Shown here: positions 33,323 to 43,618 of the stretch, one piece after another
Layout of the letters: every line of letters begins with the position of its first letter
How positions within the stretch are numbered: the stretch's first letter is position 1
Source: Tetraselmis striata
Taxonomy: Eukaryota; Chlorophyta; Chlorodendrophyceae; Chlorodendrales; Chlorodendraceae
Assembly (NCBI GenBank): GCA_006384855.1
Contig: VCJN01003151.1
Span: 248,001 to 312,000 of the forward strand
Reading direction: 5' to 3'
Length of the DNA stretch: 64,000 bases
Notes under the pieces: model-generated
Told to the model about the DNA's origin: nothing
Seen by the model: the letters and a program-made list of their open reading frames with translations, nothing else
Database searches by the model: none
Position numbers and translations under genes: made by a program

Positions 33323-34597
33323 TCGTCTGTCGCACTGACGTGCGCTCCGAGGGAATTGTGGGTGGGTGGGAGCGAATGGGTCACGGGAACCGGATGAGCA
33401 GTAGCCCCTTCCTTGCTCATTTCTGCCAGCAAAATGACGTCGCAGGCCCGCGAGCTGATCACCAAAACTACCGGTAGCCGTCTGTCGCCGCTAAAAACTC
33501 TAACATTTAAAGCCAAATGTACCGGTAGCGACCGCTACAAAGACGACCACGATCGGCGGCGTTGTCGACCAGCAACAGAGCACGGCGGCAGCCCGCCGAT
33601 CGCAACGCGAGATGAGCGGCGCCGACGATGGGCGGACAGTCGCTCGTCGAGAAATAGACGGCGGCGCGCCCTACCGCCCAAATAAAGGAGGGTTTATTTT
33701 ATTATATAACTGTCTCTTGATTTACCATTTTAAATTGCGTATAGAGGCGCAGCGGTATATGTATCTATGTATGTACATGCATAGATATACATATACAGGG
33801 TGTGTACATGTGTACCTATTAAACGTCTTTTACAGCGACTTGTGCGTTACTTGTGCGTTGTAGCTGCGGATCACTACCGTCTTCCATGCTACGATTAGTC
33901 GCTAGCAGCGGTACCAGTGCTTCTTTTTCGCCCGCCGGGACAGGACTGCTGGTGCAGGAAATAATTCATTTGATTTGGCGTACGACATTGAAGTGTACTT
34001 TTAATTTTCTGTAAATATGCAAAATAGCGTTACATGAGCTAGCTGCAAAAGGCGATCAGGAAACCACCCGAAAAGGCAATAGGAAACGTCCACTACAGCT
34101 ATTGCGCGATGTAACCAACACCAGAAGAGCGTGCGGGGGCAGACGCTTCAGATTTGGTCGTCTGCACTCCGGCAGAGAACGCCGCCCAAGTCTCAAGGTG
34201 CCATGCACGCAAGCAAAGACTCGCTGCAACAGCCCCCGCCGCGTGCGCGACAGGTGATGGCGGAACTCAGCGGGCTGGCTGGCAACAAAGTTCCGAAGAG
34301 CCTGGACGGACTGACCACGACGGAAGCATGAACTCGGGGCGGAAGGACCGCCAGGGAAGTTGCGCACAACAAGTAACACCGCGAAGATGTAGACCACCGT
34401 TAAAGCGGATTTTCCGAGGTGGCCACGGTCCTCAACCACAAAAGGGTAGTACCGGTGAAAACCCTGCACTAGGGCGGAAGATGCCCGGTCCGTTGCCAGC
34501 TTGTTGTGCTCCGCCTCGGTCCCCGCAATCCCCAAGGTGCATCAGCGGGGGTGGTGGCCCCAAGTGGGGGTCGTGGAGGACGCGCACGCGAAATCGA
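33323..34597. other. Upstream of the alcohol dehydrogenase; no gene supported
   Basis: The part next to 33,322 should contain the dehydrogenase promoter. Near 33,760-33,800 lies an imperfect ATGTAT/ACATAC microsatellite. Around 34.1-34.5 kb, minus-strand frames are in line with the reverse-transcriptase relic that follows and may be its worn 3' end. Confidence 0.4.
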
Positions 34598-37034
34598 TCA
34601 TGTAATCGCACGCCGGAACCCCCGCCCCCACCCCGCCGCCAGCGTCAAATCTGACGGCCGCGAGCGGTCCGCTGGGCGCAGCCCACTCATCTCAAGGATC
34701 AAGTCGCCGACTCCCGAGCGGTCCCGGTCGAGTAGCACCGCCCTCGCTTCAATCGCCACGGAAGCCCACAGATTTTTCAAAGCGGTATGCATGCGATGCT
34801 TGTAGTTCGCGACGGGGCAGATGGGCAGATGATCCACGACAAAAGCCGTGGCGTTCCAGTTCGAGCCATCCGTAGAGCGACGCCGTAAGGGGTCAATACC
34901 ACACGTGGGGCCATGGCATGTGACAAGCGTGCGCGGAACCCTCGCGCGGGCGAAGGCCCAGCATCCGCGCAGCGGCGGCCGAGTAAGCGGCATCAATGGG
35001 GAATCTTGCGGGCTGACTCGTGATCCGACTGGAAAGCGATAGTGAGCCCAGCCCGCGCGCGATGTACAAGCGCATGGTATCAAGTCGTGAGGCCGCGGCA
35101 CCCGTACGTTGGAAGCCAAGAGCGAGGGCCACGAAGTCACGTAAGCGAATCGCACGGCTGAGGTGGCGTTGGGCAGCCATGGTCGTGGGTTGATAATCGG
35201 AGGCATCACCTGTGCCCGTACCCGAGGGCGGAGCTGTAGTACCGCCTGGCTGCGGCTCTAGTAGGGTAGGAGTTGCCACTGACGGAGGGGGTGCTACTAA
35301 TTCGCCGGGCGGCGGTATCTTGAGAGCTACATAAGCATATGTAGCAACGGTATTGGCAGTACTCGTACCACCGATAGGAAGCGAGTGATGGGCAAGAGAG
35401 GCGGCCTCACAAGTACCCACTCCATGGGGAGTGGCCGTAAAAGGAGATGTGATGACGCGTAGTCCTCCGCAAGTGCTGGTACCTATATGGGCCGTAGTAC
35501 GAGATGATGGATCCGGTGCAACGGTGGTCGTAGCATTGTTTTACCGATTTACCGACCGTAAGTAACTCGAAGATCTCGTGGGCGTGCCCGTACGCGGCGC
35601 GTGAGAGCCGCAGCACATCGCTTGCGGTAACGTGGTGAGGGCTTGTACAGTTTCGTATACGCGGCGCGCCTCGCGCGCCCATGGCAAAGCACTTGCAGCC
35701 ACGGACGTCACCTCGGCGTGAACCACCTCGTACAAGGGGCAGAGGGCGGGCCCGTACTCCCGTACCAGCTTTGGCAGGACAACCGATTGCGCGGAATGCA
35801 ACGCCGCAGGGGCCTGAGACAGCAGCAAGGCCAATCATATTCAAACCGCCAAAATCCGCGGGCATACTCATCTGGACGATCGCTGCCTCCATTCGCGGTG
35901 TAGACTGGTCGCAAGCGTCCAAACCAAGCAACAAAAATGCAGCCGAAATGTTGGCGGCGTCCACGGCCTCCAAGGAAGGGTCCATCTCTGACGGCGGCAT
36001 CATGCGGCTGAGGAAGGCGCTCTGCCGCACCGCGCATACGACCAGCATCCGCATGGCCCCATGGTAACAGCCATATCCCGACATGCCAAAGGAGGCGATG
36101 CGCTCCACCAGAGCGGCGTGGGCCTCCCGGCGCGCCTTCGCGCCCCAACGCGCCGGTCGTCCACCCGGGGTAATGGCTATTAGGAGCACCCACGTAAACA
36201 TGGCCATCATGGACAGGGTCGTCGGCCGGGGTACAAAACCCTCCCGGGCCCAACTTCGCCCGTACTGCCCGCAATCCGGCCTCGTTGTCACCGGGGTGGC
36301 GAACGTACCGCGTCTTACTATCATGTACCACCAGTCCGACTTTGAAAAGCTCCGTACAATACTCGTCCAAAACACGCGAAATAACGCGAGCCACGGCAGC
36401 AACAACGCCGAAACTCTTGCGTTAAGTATCAACGGCGGTATGAGCAACAGCCGCTTGCACCGGGCCCGAGATAGCGAGGCAAAAATATAGCGGGGCCTAT
36501 ACCTGTACATCACCATAGCGCACACCCGTACGAGACTATAGGGAGACGCGCAAAGTACCGGGATCATCCGGCGCGTATGAGTACAAGTCGCTAGGGCGAT
36601 CGTACAAAATCCGGAAAAGGGGGATCATGCCATGTACTACACGCGCGTGCTGAAGCAAGCTGTAAAGTATCGAACCCCGGGTTACCTCATTGAAGGCATT
36701 CCGAATATCCAGGAGTAGTAGCCCTTTCCCGCCAGTACCACGCCCGCCGAAAAGTTGCAGCGCCACCCGCATGCTCATATACGCCGTCTCACAGCCAGCT
36801 CCCGACTGAAAGCTGCGTTGTACCGGGCCCATGGCCTCCCGCGCATCCGCACCCACCTGCACGAGAGCGTGGGCGGAGGCCAGGCGCACCAGCACGGAGC
36901 CGACGCCAAGCGGGCGTACTCGCAGCGGCTCGCCGGTCTTCGCCCGCTCCTCGCGCGCGGCGGGGTCGTCCGTGTGGAGCGCAAAGACGACCCCACTCGT
37001 CGCGAATTGAATGAGGACCTGAAAAATGGGCCAA
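34598..37034 (-). pseudogene. Degenerate non-LTR-type reverse transcriptase
   Basis: Read from 37.03 kb downward. GVGSVLVRLASAHALVQVG is followed by RT motif A in LLLLDIRNAFNEVTRGSIL (about 36.68 kb). A decayed block follows, equivalent to the GVRQGDPLAPLLF motif, read here as VRYGDVQ, a stop, then APLYFCLAISGPVQ (about 36.5 kb). The region expected to hold the YxDD motif has an in-frame stop, and no intact YxDD can be read. Then come LFKVGLVVHDSKTRYV (frame starting 36394) and, in another frame, ALVERIASFGMSGYGCYHGA and a GGLNMIG segment. The C-terminal part 35.2-34.6 kb has HLPICPVANYKHRMHTALKN and MSGLRPADRSRPSDL, as in the terminal domain of protist non-LTR polymerases. Several frameshifts and stops make it inactive. 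Confidence 0.7.
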
Positions 37035-37132
37035 CGTGCGGATAGGCGGGCTGGTCCCAGCTCGCCTAGGCCGTCTGTCCGGATTACGAGTACATGTACC
37101 CCTAATACCGGCAAAACCTTTACAAGGTACAT

Positions 37133-37201
37133 CCCTTGTCCGCTCTGTAGAGCGGTCGTCTCGTGTGCGAGAGACCCGGGTTCGATTCCTGGCTGACGTA
37201 T
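37133..37201 (+). tRNA. tRNA-Thr-like sequence (anticodon CGT), probably a pseudogene or SINE head
   Basis: A short D-arm (GCTC-TGTA-GAGC), an anticodon arm with loop CTCGTGT (anticodon CGT), a 4-base variable loop and a T-arm CCGGG-TTCGATT-CCTGG can be folded in order. They are followed by CTGACGTA as the 3' acceptor strand. The D-loop is shortened, and no complementary 5' acceptor strand (ACGTCAG) is present, so a functional tRNA is unlikely. It lies just upstream of the reverse-transcriptase relic, on the opposite strand, and could be the promoter-bearing head of a tRNA-derived SINE whose body continues to about 37.47 kb. Confidence 0.4.
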
Positions 37202-38017
37202 TTCGGCAATATCTGCCCGGCGTGTCCCGGGTTTCCCCGGTTGATGCATTAGCCCTTCGGGGTTCGAATGAGGCAATGGTCTACGGGCTATGCCAGACCT
37301 ACGACTGCAGTTGGCGCATGAGGTCAAGCGCTGGGGCGGCTTCGGCCGATGTCCCGGGGCGAACTTTACTTTACTTTTACGACCCCACTCGCCAAGAAAG
37401 CCGCAGTGCGCGAGTGGCACCGCCCCGCCAGGCGGTTCACCCACAGGCGCCACGAACGTACGTCTAGGTCCATGATGTGCTCCCATTAACGCCACTAGTC
37501 CACATGCCTGGCGGAAAGGCGGGGAGCACGGCGCAGAACCCGCCTCTGGTCCTTCCCCCATCCGCATTGCCACCCCACGACGGCGGCGCCCGGCATAGGT
37601 CCGGCGGTTCCTCGGGGGTGGGGGCGGATATCAGGAGTACCCCCGCGGGGGGGGGGGGGGGGGGGGGGGTACTCCGGGTCGGTGGGAGCAGGAGGCGGAT
37701 GGATATTGCCGACGATATTGCCCTGAAATGACAGAGCCGGGAATCTATCATCCGGGGACCTCTTGAGCAAGAGACCGCCACTCTACTCAGCGGACAGACA
37801 ACGAGGCATATTCAATGGCAATGTTCTGTGTTTTCGTATATAGTCTGTTTCAAGTAAAATACTAATGGTAAGGATTTCTGCTCTATGTAGCGACTAATCC
37901 TTACCAAGCGGCGCTTCGCGCCGGGGATTTGTGGAGGTGCCCCTACCTCATGGGTTGAGCCTGGTGCGGGATGCGGGCCGCTTTTAGCCAGCTTGTAGTG
38001 TTGATCTTGTAATACTG
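37202..38017. other. Possible SINE body and spacer
   Basis: Contains a second GGTTCGAATGAG word near 37,260, a CCGGGTTTCCCCGG inverted repeat near 37,229 and a G tract at 37.65 kb. From 37.80 to 38.02 kb the sequence is AT-richer. No coding region is supported. Confidence 0.35.
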
Positions 38018-39310
38018 TTGTTTCCGGGTAATACTGCTTTTAGCGTTAGATTTATCAGTGATTTATTTTTTATAAGAGAAGTATTAATTTGTAAAACAGA
38101 TTTAATCTGCAAGCCGCGTAAAAGCGGGCCGCTGACTACTGGTGTGTATTACAAAAAGGCTAGTACCCAACCCACCGCTAAAAGTTGTATTACCCCCCCC
38201 CCCCCCCCCCCCCAAAGCAACACTACAAGATCAGCAATACAGTACAAGCCGCCTATAGGCGGCCCGCATCCCGCACGAGGCCGCGCAGGCCGGGCGGGTC
38301 GCCAGGTCTACGGATCGTCAGGTCTTACACCCCCAGAGCTGCAACACGCACAATGGCTGACGGACACCATGACAACTGCTGACGTCGACATGCACCACCA
38401 TCACACAGAGCCGACACTGCTGCGCGTGGGAGACGACAACCTCTGTGCCATCTCCCTCGGCAAAGAAGACGAGAAGTTCGCGGACACCCTGCGCCTAGCA
38501 GTGGCCCTCACTTCACCTGTCGCACTACTGCGGGCGATACGCCTCTGTTGGATCGTCATCTACCTCACGGAGTCCGAGTTCGACCCCTCGGAGCTGCTCA
38601 TCCACCCCTTCAGCCAGACGATCCGAGAGGCGGGAGAATTGGGAGGCAACACTGGCCACAACCAGATCCGACGCGCAGCGATAGGCCTGCGAGAGAAGGC
38701 CCGGAAGACCGCCCCAGCGTCCCTCGCCCTACGAGCCGCCGGACGCCCAATCTACACCCTCACCCTGCAGTTGACCGCCCACCACCACAGCAGCATGGGT
38801 GGCACCCGCAGTACCGACAGAACAGAACAGTGGTGCAAGACAGTGTCGACAACGCGTGCGGGAAGATCAAGGCCGCGCCAGCTCCGACACCAGCCGAGAG
38901 GCGCCTTGCCTCTTTATGCTTGCCGACCCATCACCAGCCCCACCACCAGCATGCCAAATCCAACTGCCACTTCCAGCGAGCCCAGCGGCCCAGATCGCGT
39001 CCTAGGTCCGCGACGCTCCCCCCCTGGGTTCGAGCACGTGCCACCAAGGCGCGGAGCGGTTGCGGACGCAGTGGCAGCCATCGATCAGCGCGGAGCAGCA
39101 ACGGAGCGAGCACCCGGAGCAGCCCACCCAGCCCTTGCGCCTACAACCACAGCGCCAGCGGCAACTGCCACGCATGGACCACAGGCGGACGTAGAGGAGG
39201 AACTCGAACTCAACTACGAGGTGGACGACAGCGCCATGGAGGTGGACACCACCCAAGGTGCAGCAGCGGAGTCACCAGGTCCGGCTAACATACTCCTCGA
39301 TTCCCCCTAG
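38018..39310 (+). CDS. Gag-like hypothetical protein of a mobile element (first part)
   Basis: The 430-codon frame becomes protein-like from about 38,300 on. It contains LLRVGDDNLCAISLGKEDEK, LRLAVALTSPVALLRAIRLC and a tract ending FDPSELLIHPFSQTIREAGE. A Pro/Ser/Thr-rich and acidic tail (EEELELNYEVDDSAMEVD) follows. The first ~90 codons translate a C tract and are doubtful, so a start at about 38,354 (ATG) or 38,371 is more likely. The same frame continues beyond the TAG at 39308 with another 40 sensible codons. A basic Arg/Ser-rich continuation lies beyond the inserted 4.5-kb transposon at 44,017-44,478. Capsid/gag or RNA-binding function is inferred from composition only. Confidence 0.4.
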   Translation: MFPGNTAFSVRFISDLFFIREVLICKTDLICKPRKSGPLTTGVYYKKASTQPTAKSCITPPPPPPQSNTTRSAIQYKPPIGGPHPARGRAGRAGRQVYGSSGLTPPELQHAQWLTDTMTTADVDMHHHHTEPTLLRVGDDNLCAISLGKEDEKFADTLRLAVALTSPVALLRAIRLCWIVIYLTESEFDPSELLIHPFSQTIREAGELGGNTGHNQIRRAAIGLREKARKTAPASLALRAAGRPIYTLTLQLTAHHHSSMGGTRSTDRTEQWCKTVSTTRAGRSRPRQLRHQPRGALPLYACRPITSPTTSMPNPTATSSEPSGPDRVLGPRRSPPGFEHVPPRRGAVADAVAAIDQRGAATERAPGAAHPALAPTTTAPAATATHGPQADVEEELELNYEVDDSAMEVDTTQGAAAESPGPANILLDSP

Positions 39311-39480
39311 CGCTCAACAGTGCACAGCACATTCCGAGAGGGCACACCCAACGGCAATACAGAACGCCTGGCAGGACTTCAACACCTCGCCACCGCAACC
39401 ACAGAGCTGCTTGCACAGTCCTCTCTTGCCAATTAACTTGCAGTAGCCGCCAAATGGCCAGCCTCGCAGCGGAGTCACAC

Positions 39481-39489
39481 CAGCTGCAC
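39481..39489 (+). repeat. Target-site duplication CAGCTGCAC, left copy
   Basis: Identical to 44,008-44,016. It lies directly outside the terminal inverted repeats of the 4.5-kb element and was created by its insertion. Confidence 0.8.
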
Positions 39490-39646
39490 TGGTACAGGGC
39501 ACATTTTTGAGTCAAAACGGTCCAATTCCTGGTCTCAAAAATGTACCCCCCACGTGATCGCTTAGGCTGGGATATGTACCCATTTTTCGGTCACATTTCA
39601 GGTGCAATGCAACACTATACGAGAGTACTAAAAATGGCCCATCGCC

Positions 39647-40018
39647 GTGTCCTCTTCGCGCCCTCAGTCGCGTAAAGTACTATCCGCCTCACCTTGGAAG
39701 ATTGCGGACGCGAGGGCGTGGCGGCTGGCGTTTAAAGCCTGGAAATCGAGCCTCACTCGCGCAGAGAAGACGCCCCGGGCCTACGAGTATATCGCCGACC
39801 TCAGAGATTGTGTTCGTCGCAACGAGATGCTACCTCTGAACCCTGCTGACAGCAATGCGGCGTTGGGGCGAGATGTCGGCGCAGGCGGCGGTGCGGGATT
39901 CGCGTCCCGAGATGAGGGCTCCTTAAGCGGAGATGCGGGTCGGGGAGGCGGAGATGCGGCACCGCCACGTGAAGATGTGGCCCTGCGGCTCCCACCAGCG
40001 GCACCCGAAGGCGCCTGA
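39647..40018 (+). other. Plus-strand open frame overlapping the Pro-rich minus frame
   Basis: This 123-codon frame has a plausible first half (ADARAWRLAFKAWKSSLTRA, then RAYEYIADLRDCVRRNEM). Its second half is the antisense of a minus-strand frame that is repeated in tandem downstream. Which strand is coding cannot be decided by eye. If real, it would be a small Trp-containing protein of the transposon. Confidence 0.2.
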
Positions 40019-40678
40019 CGGCTTGACCTGGCTTCGCGTTTCGGCTTAGGCGCCTTGAAGGGGTCGTCGTCCTCCAACTCTATCGCCATCTTGAAGGAGG
40101 AGTCGGCCCACGCTTCTTGGAATGCTTCCTGCGCAGCTTAATGGGCGACAAGCTGCTCTTGCCTCCATAGGCGAAGATGCGGGTTGGGGAGGCGGAGATG
40201 CGGCACCGCCACGTGAAGATGTGGCCCTGCGACTCCCACCAGCGGCACCCGAAGGCGCCTGACGGCTTGTCGTAGCTTCGCGTTTCGGCTTAGGCGCCTG
40301 GTAGGGGTCATCGTCCTCCAACTCTATCGCCATCTTGAAGGAGGACTCGGCCTGCGCTTCTTGGAATGCTTCTTATTACGCAGCTTAATGGGCGACAAGC
40401 TGCTCTTGCCTCCCGAGCTCAACACACCGTGCGGGCGCTTCGTCGCACTCGAAGGTTGAGGCTCACTCGGCGGCTTGGCAGTCTCCGAGGGACCAAGCCT
40501 GCTCGGGGTCCGGCGGAGCTGCTCGAAGCTCTATCAAGAGACCTGCGGCAGCGCCGTTTTGGGAGCCATCTCCCCCGGACCCCGGTGGCGGTGGTTGAGA
40601 TGCGGGCTTGGAGGACCCGTCAGCCTGACGCGGCGCCGCTACGACCTGGTAGTAGCGGTCGTCGACCAAGACGGTGGG
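39781..40678 (-). CDS. Low-complexity basic/Pro-rich protein of the transposon, internally duplicated
   Basis: Minus-strand frames read ADSSFKMAIELEDDDPFKAP then KPKREARSSRQAPSGAAGGS. The same block is repeated 244 bp upstream with AESSFKMAIELEDDDPYQAP. Further upstream are VVAAPRQADGSSKPASQPPP and a Lys-rich part (KSSLSPIKLRNKKHSKKRR). Frame changes separate the blocks, so either introns or decay are involved. The acidic EDDD followed by basic tracts suggests a nucleic-acid- or chromatin-binding tail, by composition only. Confidence 0.3.
39935..40420. repeat. 244-bp tandem duplication
   Basis: The segment starting GCGGGTCGGGGAGGCGGAGA at 39,935 recurs at 40,179 with few differences, over about 240 bp each. 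It includes the coding block for the EDDD segment. A small insertion (TTATTA region near 40,372) breaks the frame in the second copy. Confidence 0.85.
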
Positions 40679-40740
40679 GGGTAAAGAGCCGGCTCGGCAA
40701 CCTTTCAGTATAAGGATTTATATGACAAAATGGGCATTTA

Positions 40741-41290
40741 ATTGCCCATATGCTTTACAACACTATACGGATTGCAAGACAGTGCGGCTAATGCCTGATA
40801 TTTGCTCGCAGCACGCCACATATTGCTGCAGCGCTGCACCGCAGATGCTGCCCTTAGGCATGCTTTAACTGCCTAGATGGCTGCAAACCATTTAGTATGC
40901 GGGGTTGCATGCCATGAAAGGGATGTGAACACGCACCGGCTTGACGATACTATGCAGATTGCAAGGCAGTTCCGCTAATACCTGATATTTGCTGGCGGCA
41001 CGCCGCAGATTGTTGCAGCGCTGCACCGCAGATGCTGCCTTTAGGCATGCTTTGATTGCCTAGATGGCTGCAATCCATTTAGTATGCGGGGTTGCATGCC
41101 ATGAAAGGGATGTGAACACGCACCGGCTTGACAATACTATACAGATTGCAAGGCAGTTCCGCTAATACCTGATATTTGCTGGCGGCACGCCGCAGATTGC
41201 TGCAGCGCTGCACCGCAAATACTGCCTTTAGGCATGCTTTGATTGCCTAGATGGCTGCAAACCATTTAGTATGCGGGGTTGCATGAATCA
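40741..41290. repeat. 187-bp satellite-like tandem repeat, about 2.9 copies
   Basis: The word ATTGCAAG starts units at 40,771, 40,958 and 41,145, exactly 187 bp apart. Each unit contains TGCTGCAGCGCTGCACCGCA, GGCATGCTTTGATTGCC and ATTTAGTATGCGGGGTTGCATG. Copies 2 and 3 are closer to each other than to copy 1. It lies inside the 4.5-kb transposon. Confidence 0.9.
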
Positions 41291-41301
41291 CCAACATGCC
41301 C

Positions 41302-41376
41302 CATGCGTTGGCGCCCCGCTGCCCCGGCCGCGGCGCGTTGGCGCCCCGCTGCCCCGGCCGCGGCGCGTTGGCGCCC
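41302..41376. repeat. 30-bp minisatellite, 2.5 copies
   Basis: GCGTTGGCGCCCCGCTGCCC followed by CGGCCGCGGC is repeated perfectly, directly after the 187-bp repeats. Confidence 0.9.
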
Positions 41377-41530
41377 CTAGCAAAGGAAGTGCGGTTTGTG
41401 AAATCGACGGTCAGGAGTCGATTCAACTCTTATCTGCGGTCATAAAGATTTGTTATGATCGTTGATTATGATTAATGAGGCAGTGCCCAGTGAGCTATGC
41501 CGGCGAAGCTAAAGCTGCATGAATCCCCTA

Positions 41531-42199
41531 TCACGGGGCATACACGAACCCACGTTGCTTGCCGAGGTGCTCCGAGAGATGCGCCCTTAAAGTCGCCGAA
41601 TCTCTTCCGACGACCAACCACAAGGCGCGTCTGTTGGTGTTGGGGTTTCTTGGGTGCTTTGACGCGATGATAGGTACACGACCCGCTGTCAATAGCAGGC
41701 TGTCGAGGTAGTCCATTCGCGGGAGGGGCCCCTGCGTCAAGTAGGTGCTCGGAATTTGCACGCACGAGATTTCCGCTTTGAAGGCCGCCAGCATGCTCAA
41801 GTAGGGGCAAATCCAGGTGAGTGAATTAAGGCGGCGTGACAACGACAAAGGGCTCAGACTTGCACATGGCAGCGTTACACGAGCTAGGAGCGACAGTACA
41901 GGGGTTTTTACGCGAGAGATGCGGGCGTTCACCTGCCCCCCACTGCGGAGATGCGGATAATCCCACCCTTTACGGCTAATTCTCTCCACCCTCCGCATTT
42001 CTTGCTCGTTAGTCTTGCCAGCGGTGGCCTCAGCCACCGTTGCTTTGACGTCCGCGAAGATGTACTCGTCGTCCCCAATGTGGGCCTCCGGGTTCCAGGG
42101 CCGCATCTCTTTATTCGCCGCCGCCATGTTTCTTGCTGTCTCGTGCTTGCGACGGCGGGCCTCGTCACCGTGGTCGACTTCAGGCAGGAAGGCAGCCAT
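41531..42199 (-). CDS. Hypothetical transposon protein, 222 codons
   Basis: The frame starts at 42199 with MAAFLPEVDHGDEARRRKHE and NMAAANKEMRPWNPEAHIGD, then IFADVKATVAEATAGKTNEQ. The first 85 residues are convincingly protein-like and charged. The next part may cover an intron, because composition changes at the GGQVNAR segment (about 41,940). The last part is LTAGRVPIIASKHPRNPNTN with a stop at 41531. It is probably the 3' exon(s) of the same gene as 42.24-43.62 kb. No transposase or DNA-binding motif was recognised. Confidence 0.4.
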   Translation of the reverse strand: MAAFLPEVDHGDEARRRKHETARNMAAANKEMRPWNPEAHIGDDEYIFADVKATVAEATAGKTNEQEMRRVERISRKGWDYPHLRSGGQVNARISRVKTPVLSLLARVTLPCASLSPLSLSRRLNSLTWICPYLSMLAAFKAEISCVQIPSTYLTQGPLPRMDYLDSLLLTAGRVPIIASKHPRNPNTNRRALWLVVGRDSATLRAHLSEHLGKQRGFVYAP

Positions 42200-42243
42200 G
42201 CCGGGGACGTGATAGGAAAGTATTAGTCACTCCGGTCCCGGCA

Positions 42244-42582
42244 TCATCGCGCCTGTGTTGGGGTGCATGCTCTCGAAGCTGCGGAAGCAAGGGGTGACGC
42301 CCGCGAGGTCCTTGCATCTCGGGCATCATGTTGCGAACGCAGGGTTGACGCCTCCCTTGGGCGGGCTGGCGTGGACATGTTGTGCAGGCAAAAGGAAATC
42401 AAGGCCAGGGCGCAGTCAGTCCCAGCGTCCTCGTTTCCTTGGCAGACGTCCGTGCGGTAGCGGTCGTCCGCGACGCCGAGATGGACGAGAGATTTGCTCT
42501 GCGCCAGACGCCCATTGCAAAGATTCCGGACCTTTCGCAGCTCGGCAAGGACCTCCGGCCGATTGAGCTCCAGCCACAGCAC
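42244..42582 (-). CDS. Hypothetical transposon gene, middle exon
   Basis: An open minus frame with MLWLELNRPEVLAELRKVRN, LCNGRLAQSKSLVHLGVADD and ALALISFCLHN, of ordinary soluble-protein composition. It lies between the frames at 42.94-43.17 and 41.53-42.20 kb on the same strand. The exon borders are not settled. Confidence 0.4.
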   Translation of the reverse strand: MLWLELNRPEVLAELRKVRNLCNGRLAQSKSLVHLGVADDRYRTDVCQGNEDAGTDCALALISFCLHNMSTPARPREASTLRSQHDARDARTSRASPLASAASRACTPTQAR

Positions 42583-42942
42583 GACGCCAAGCGGCGACGC
42601 TGCTGCGACTTCCCACCGGGCGGAGATACAAGGAGAGACAGGCGCGAGGGTGAGATTCCACCCCGACTAGCGTCTAAAACATAATGGCACTGTGGACGGC
42701 GAAGGGGGGGGGGGGGGGCTCACGATTCCAGGTGCAGCCCACTTCAAGGCATCGACACTTGTCACATCTCGCCCCCTCCGGACGGCAGTGAGTGGCGCGC
42801 AGCAATTCAGAAAGATGATGAGGAGCAGCACCCCCCCCCCCCCCCCCCCGCCACGCCGTCGAGCCGCAGTCCGGGTCGAGCCGCAGTCCGGGTCTGCCAT
42901 GACGAGGGCCTTGTGCCGGGCAATGTAACCAGGGGACGAGAT

Positions 42943-43618
42943 TCACAGCTGCGGGTGAGCTTCTTGGACATCCTCGTTGCAAATCCCCCGCAGCTCGTGG
43001 TACACAAGCCGGTGGTCTTCGGAGGCCAGGAAGGGCCGCATGTTCACCGTCCTCTCGTCCCCGCACCTCCCCTGCAGTCTGAAGGCCTCGGGTCCTGCGG
43101 ATCGTGAGGTGTTAGAGGTCGTTGGCGGGCAAGGACGAAACGGGTGGGAAACGGGGCGGGTGTCACCACTCATGTCGAGATGCGCGACGGCGAGGTGCGC
43201 TTTACGCAGCCCACGGCGCCCTTATGAGAGATGCGAGCGAAGATGCGAGTCCGCGTACCGTTGGAGTCGCTCCTGGGAGAGGGTCCAAAGGTGGCACACC
43301 TTGAGGCTGGGGGTCAGGCTGAGGCTCGCGGTGAGGCGAAGGCTGCGAATCTCCGGCCCCAGGCCATGGCGGTCCGCTTCGATGTTGCCCACCGCGCGGC
43401 TGCCGGGGCCTCATGGGCTGGGTCGTGGGTATTGGCGCATGGGACGCCATCCTGCCCGAGCGCAAGTGCATCTGCGGTGAATGTTGCGCCATGGGGGTCA
43501 CTAGCAGAGTGTCGAGAGCCCTCGTTGGTTCAAAGCCGAGTGCAGGCGTAGATGCCCCCGCCACATGACTATGCAATCGGGCAGATGTGCGTTTTGCTCT
43601 GCCAGGACGGTCCGCCAT
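42943..43618 (-). CDS. Hypothetical transposon gene, 5' exons
   Basis: The frame from 43618 (MADRPGRAKRTSARLHSHVA) is Pro/His-rich. It is followed by a shorter frame (42943-43173) with GPEAFRLQGRCGDERTVNM and SEDHRLVYHELRGICNEDVQ that is clearly protein-like. They may be successive exons of one gene running 43.6 to 41.5 kb on the minus strand. G/C tracts at 42.71 and 42.84 kb lie in the likely introns. Confidence 0.3.

Noticed and set aside
37133..37201. Functional tRNA-Thr
   Set aside because: No 5' acceptor strand pairing with CTGACGT and a shortened D-loop; kept only as a tRNA-like relic.
39491..39500. hAT-type end beginning CAGGG with an 8-bp target duplication
   Set aside because: CAGGG occurs at the left end only, and the 8 bases next to it are not repeated on the right. 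The 9-bp CAGCTGCAC pair lies further out and is perfect.
40741..41290. CRISPR-like array
   Set aside because: Three direct units of 187 bp without short repeat/spacer alternation in a eukaryotic transposon; it is a tandem satellite.
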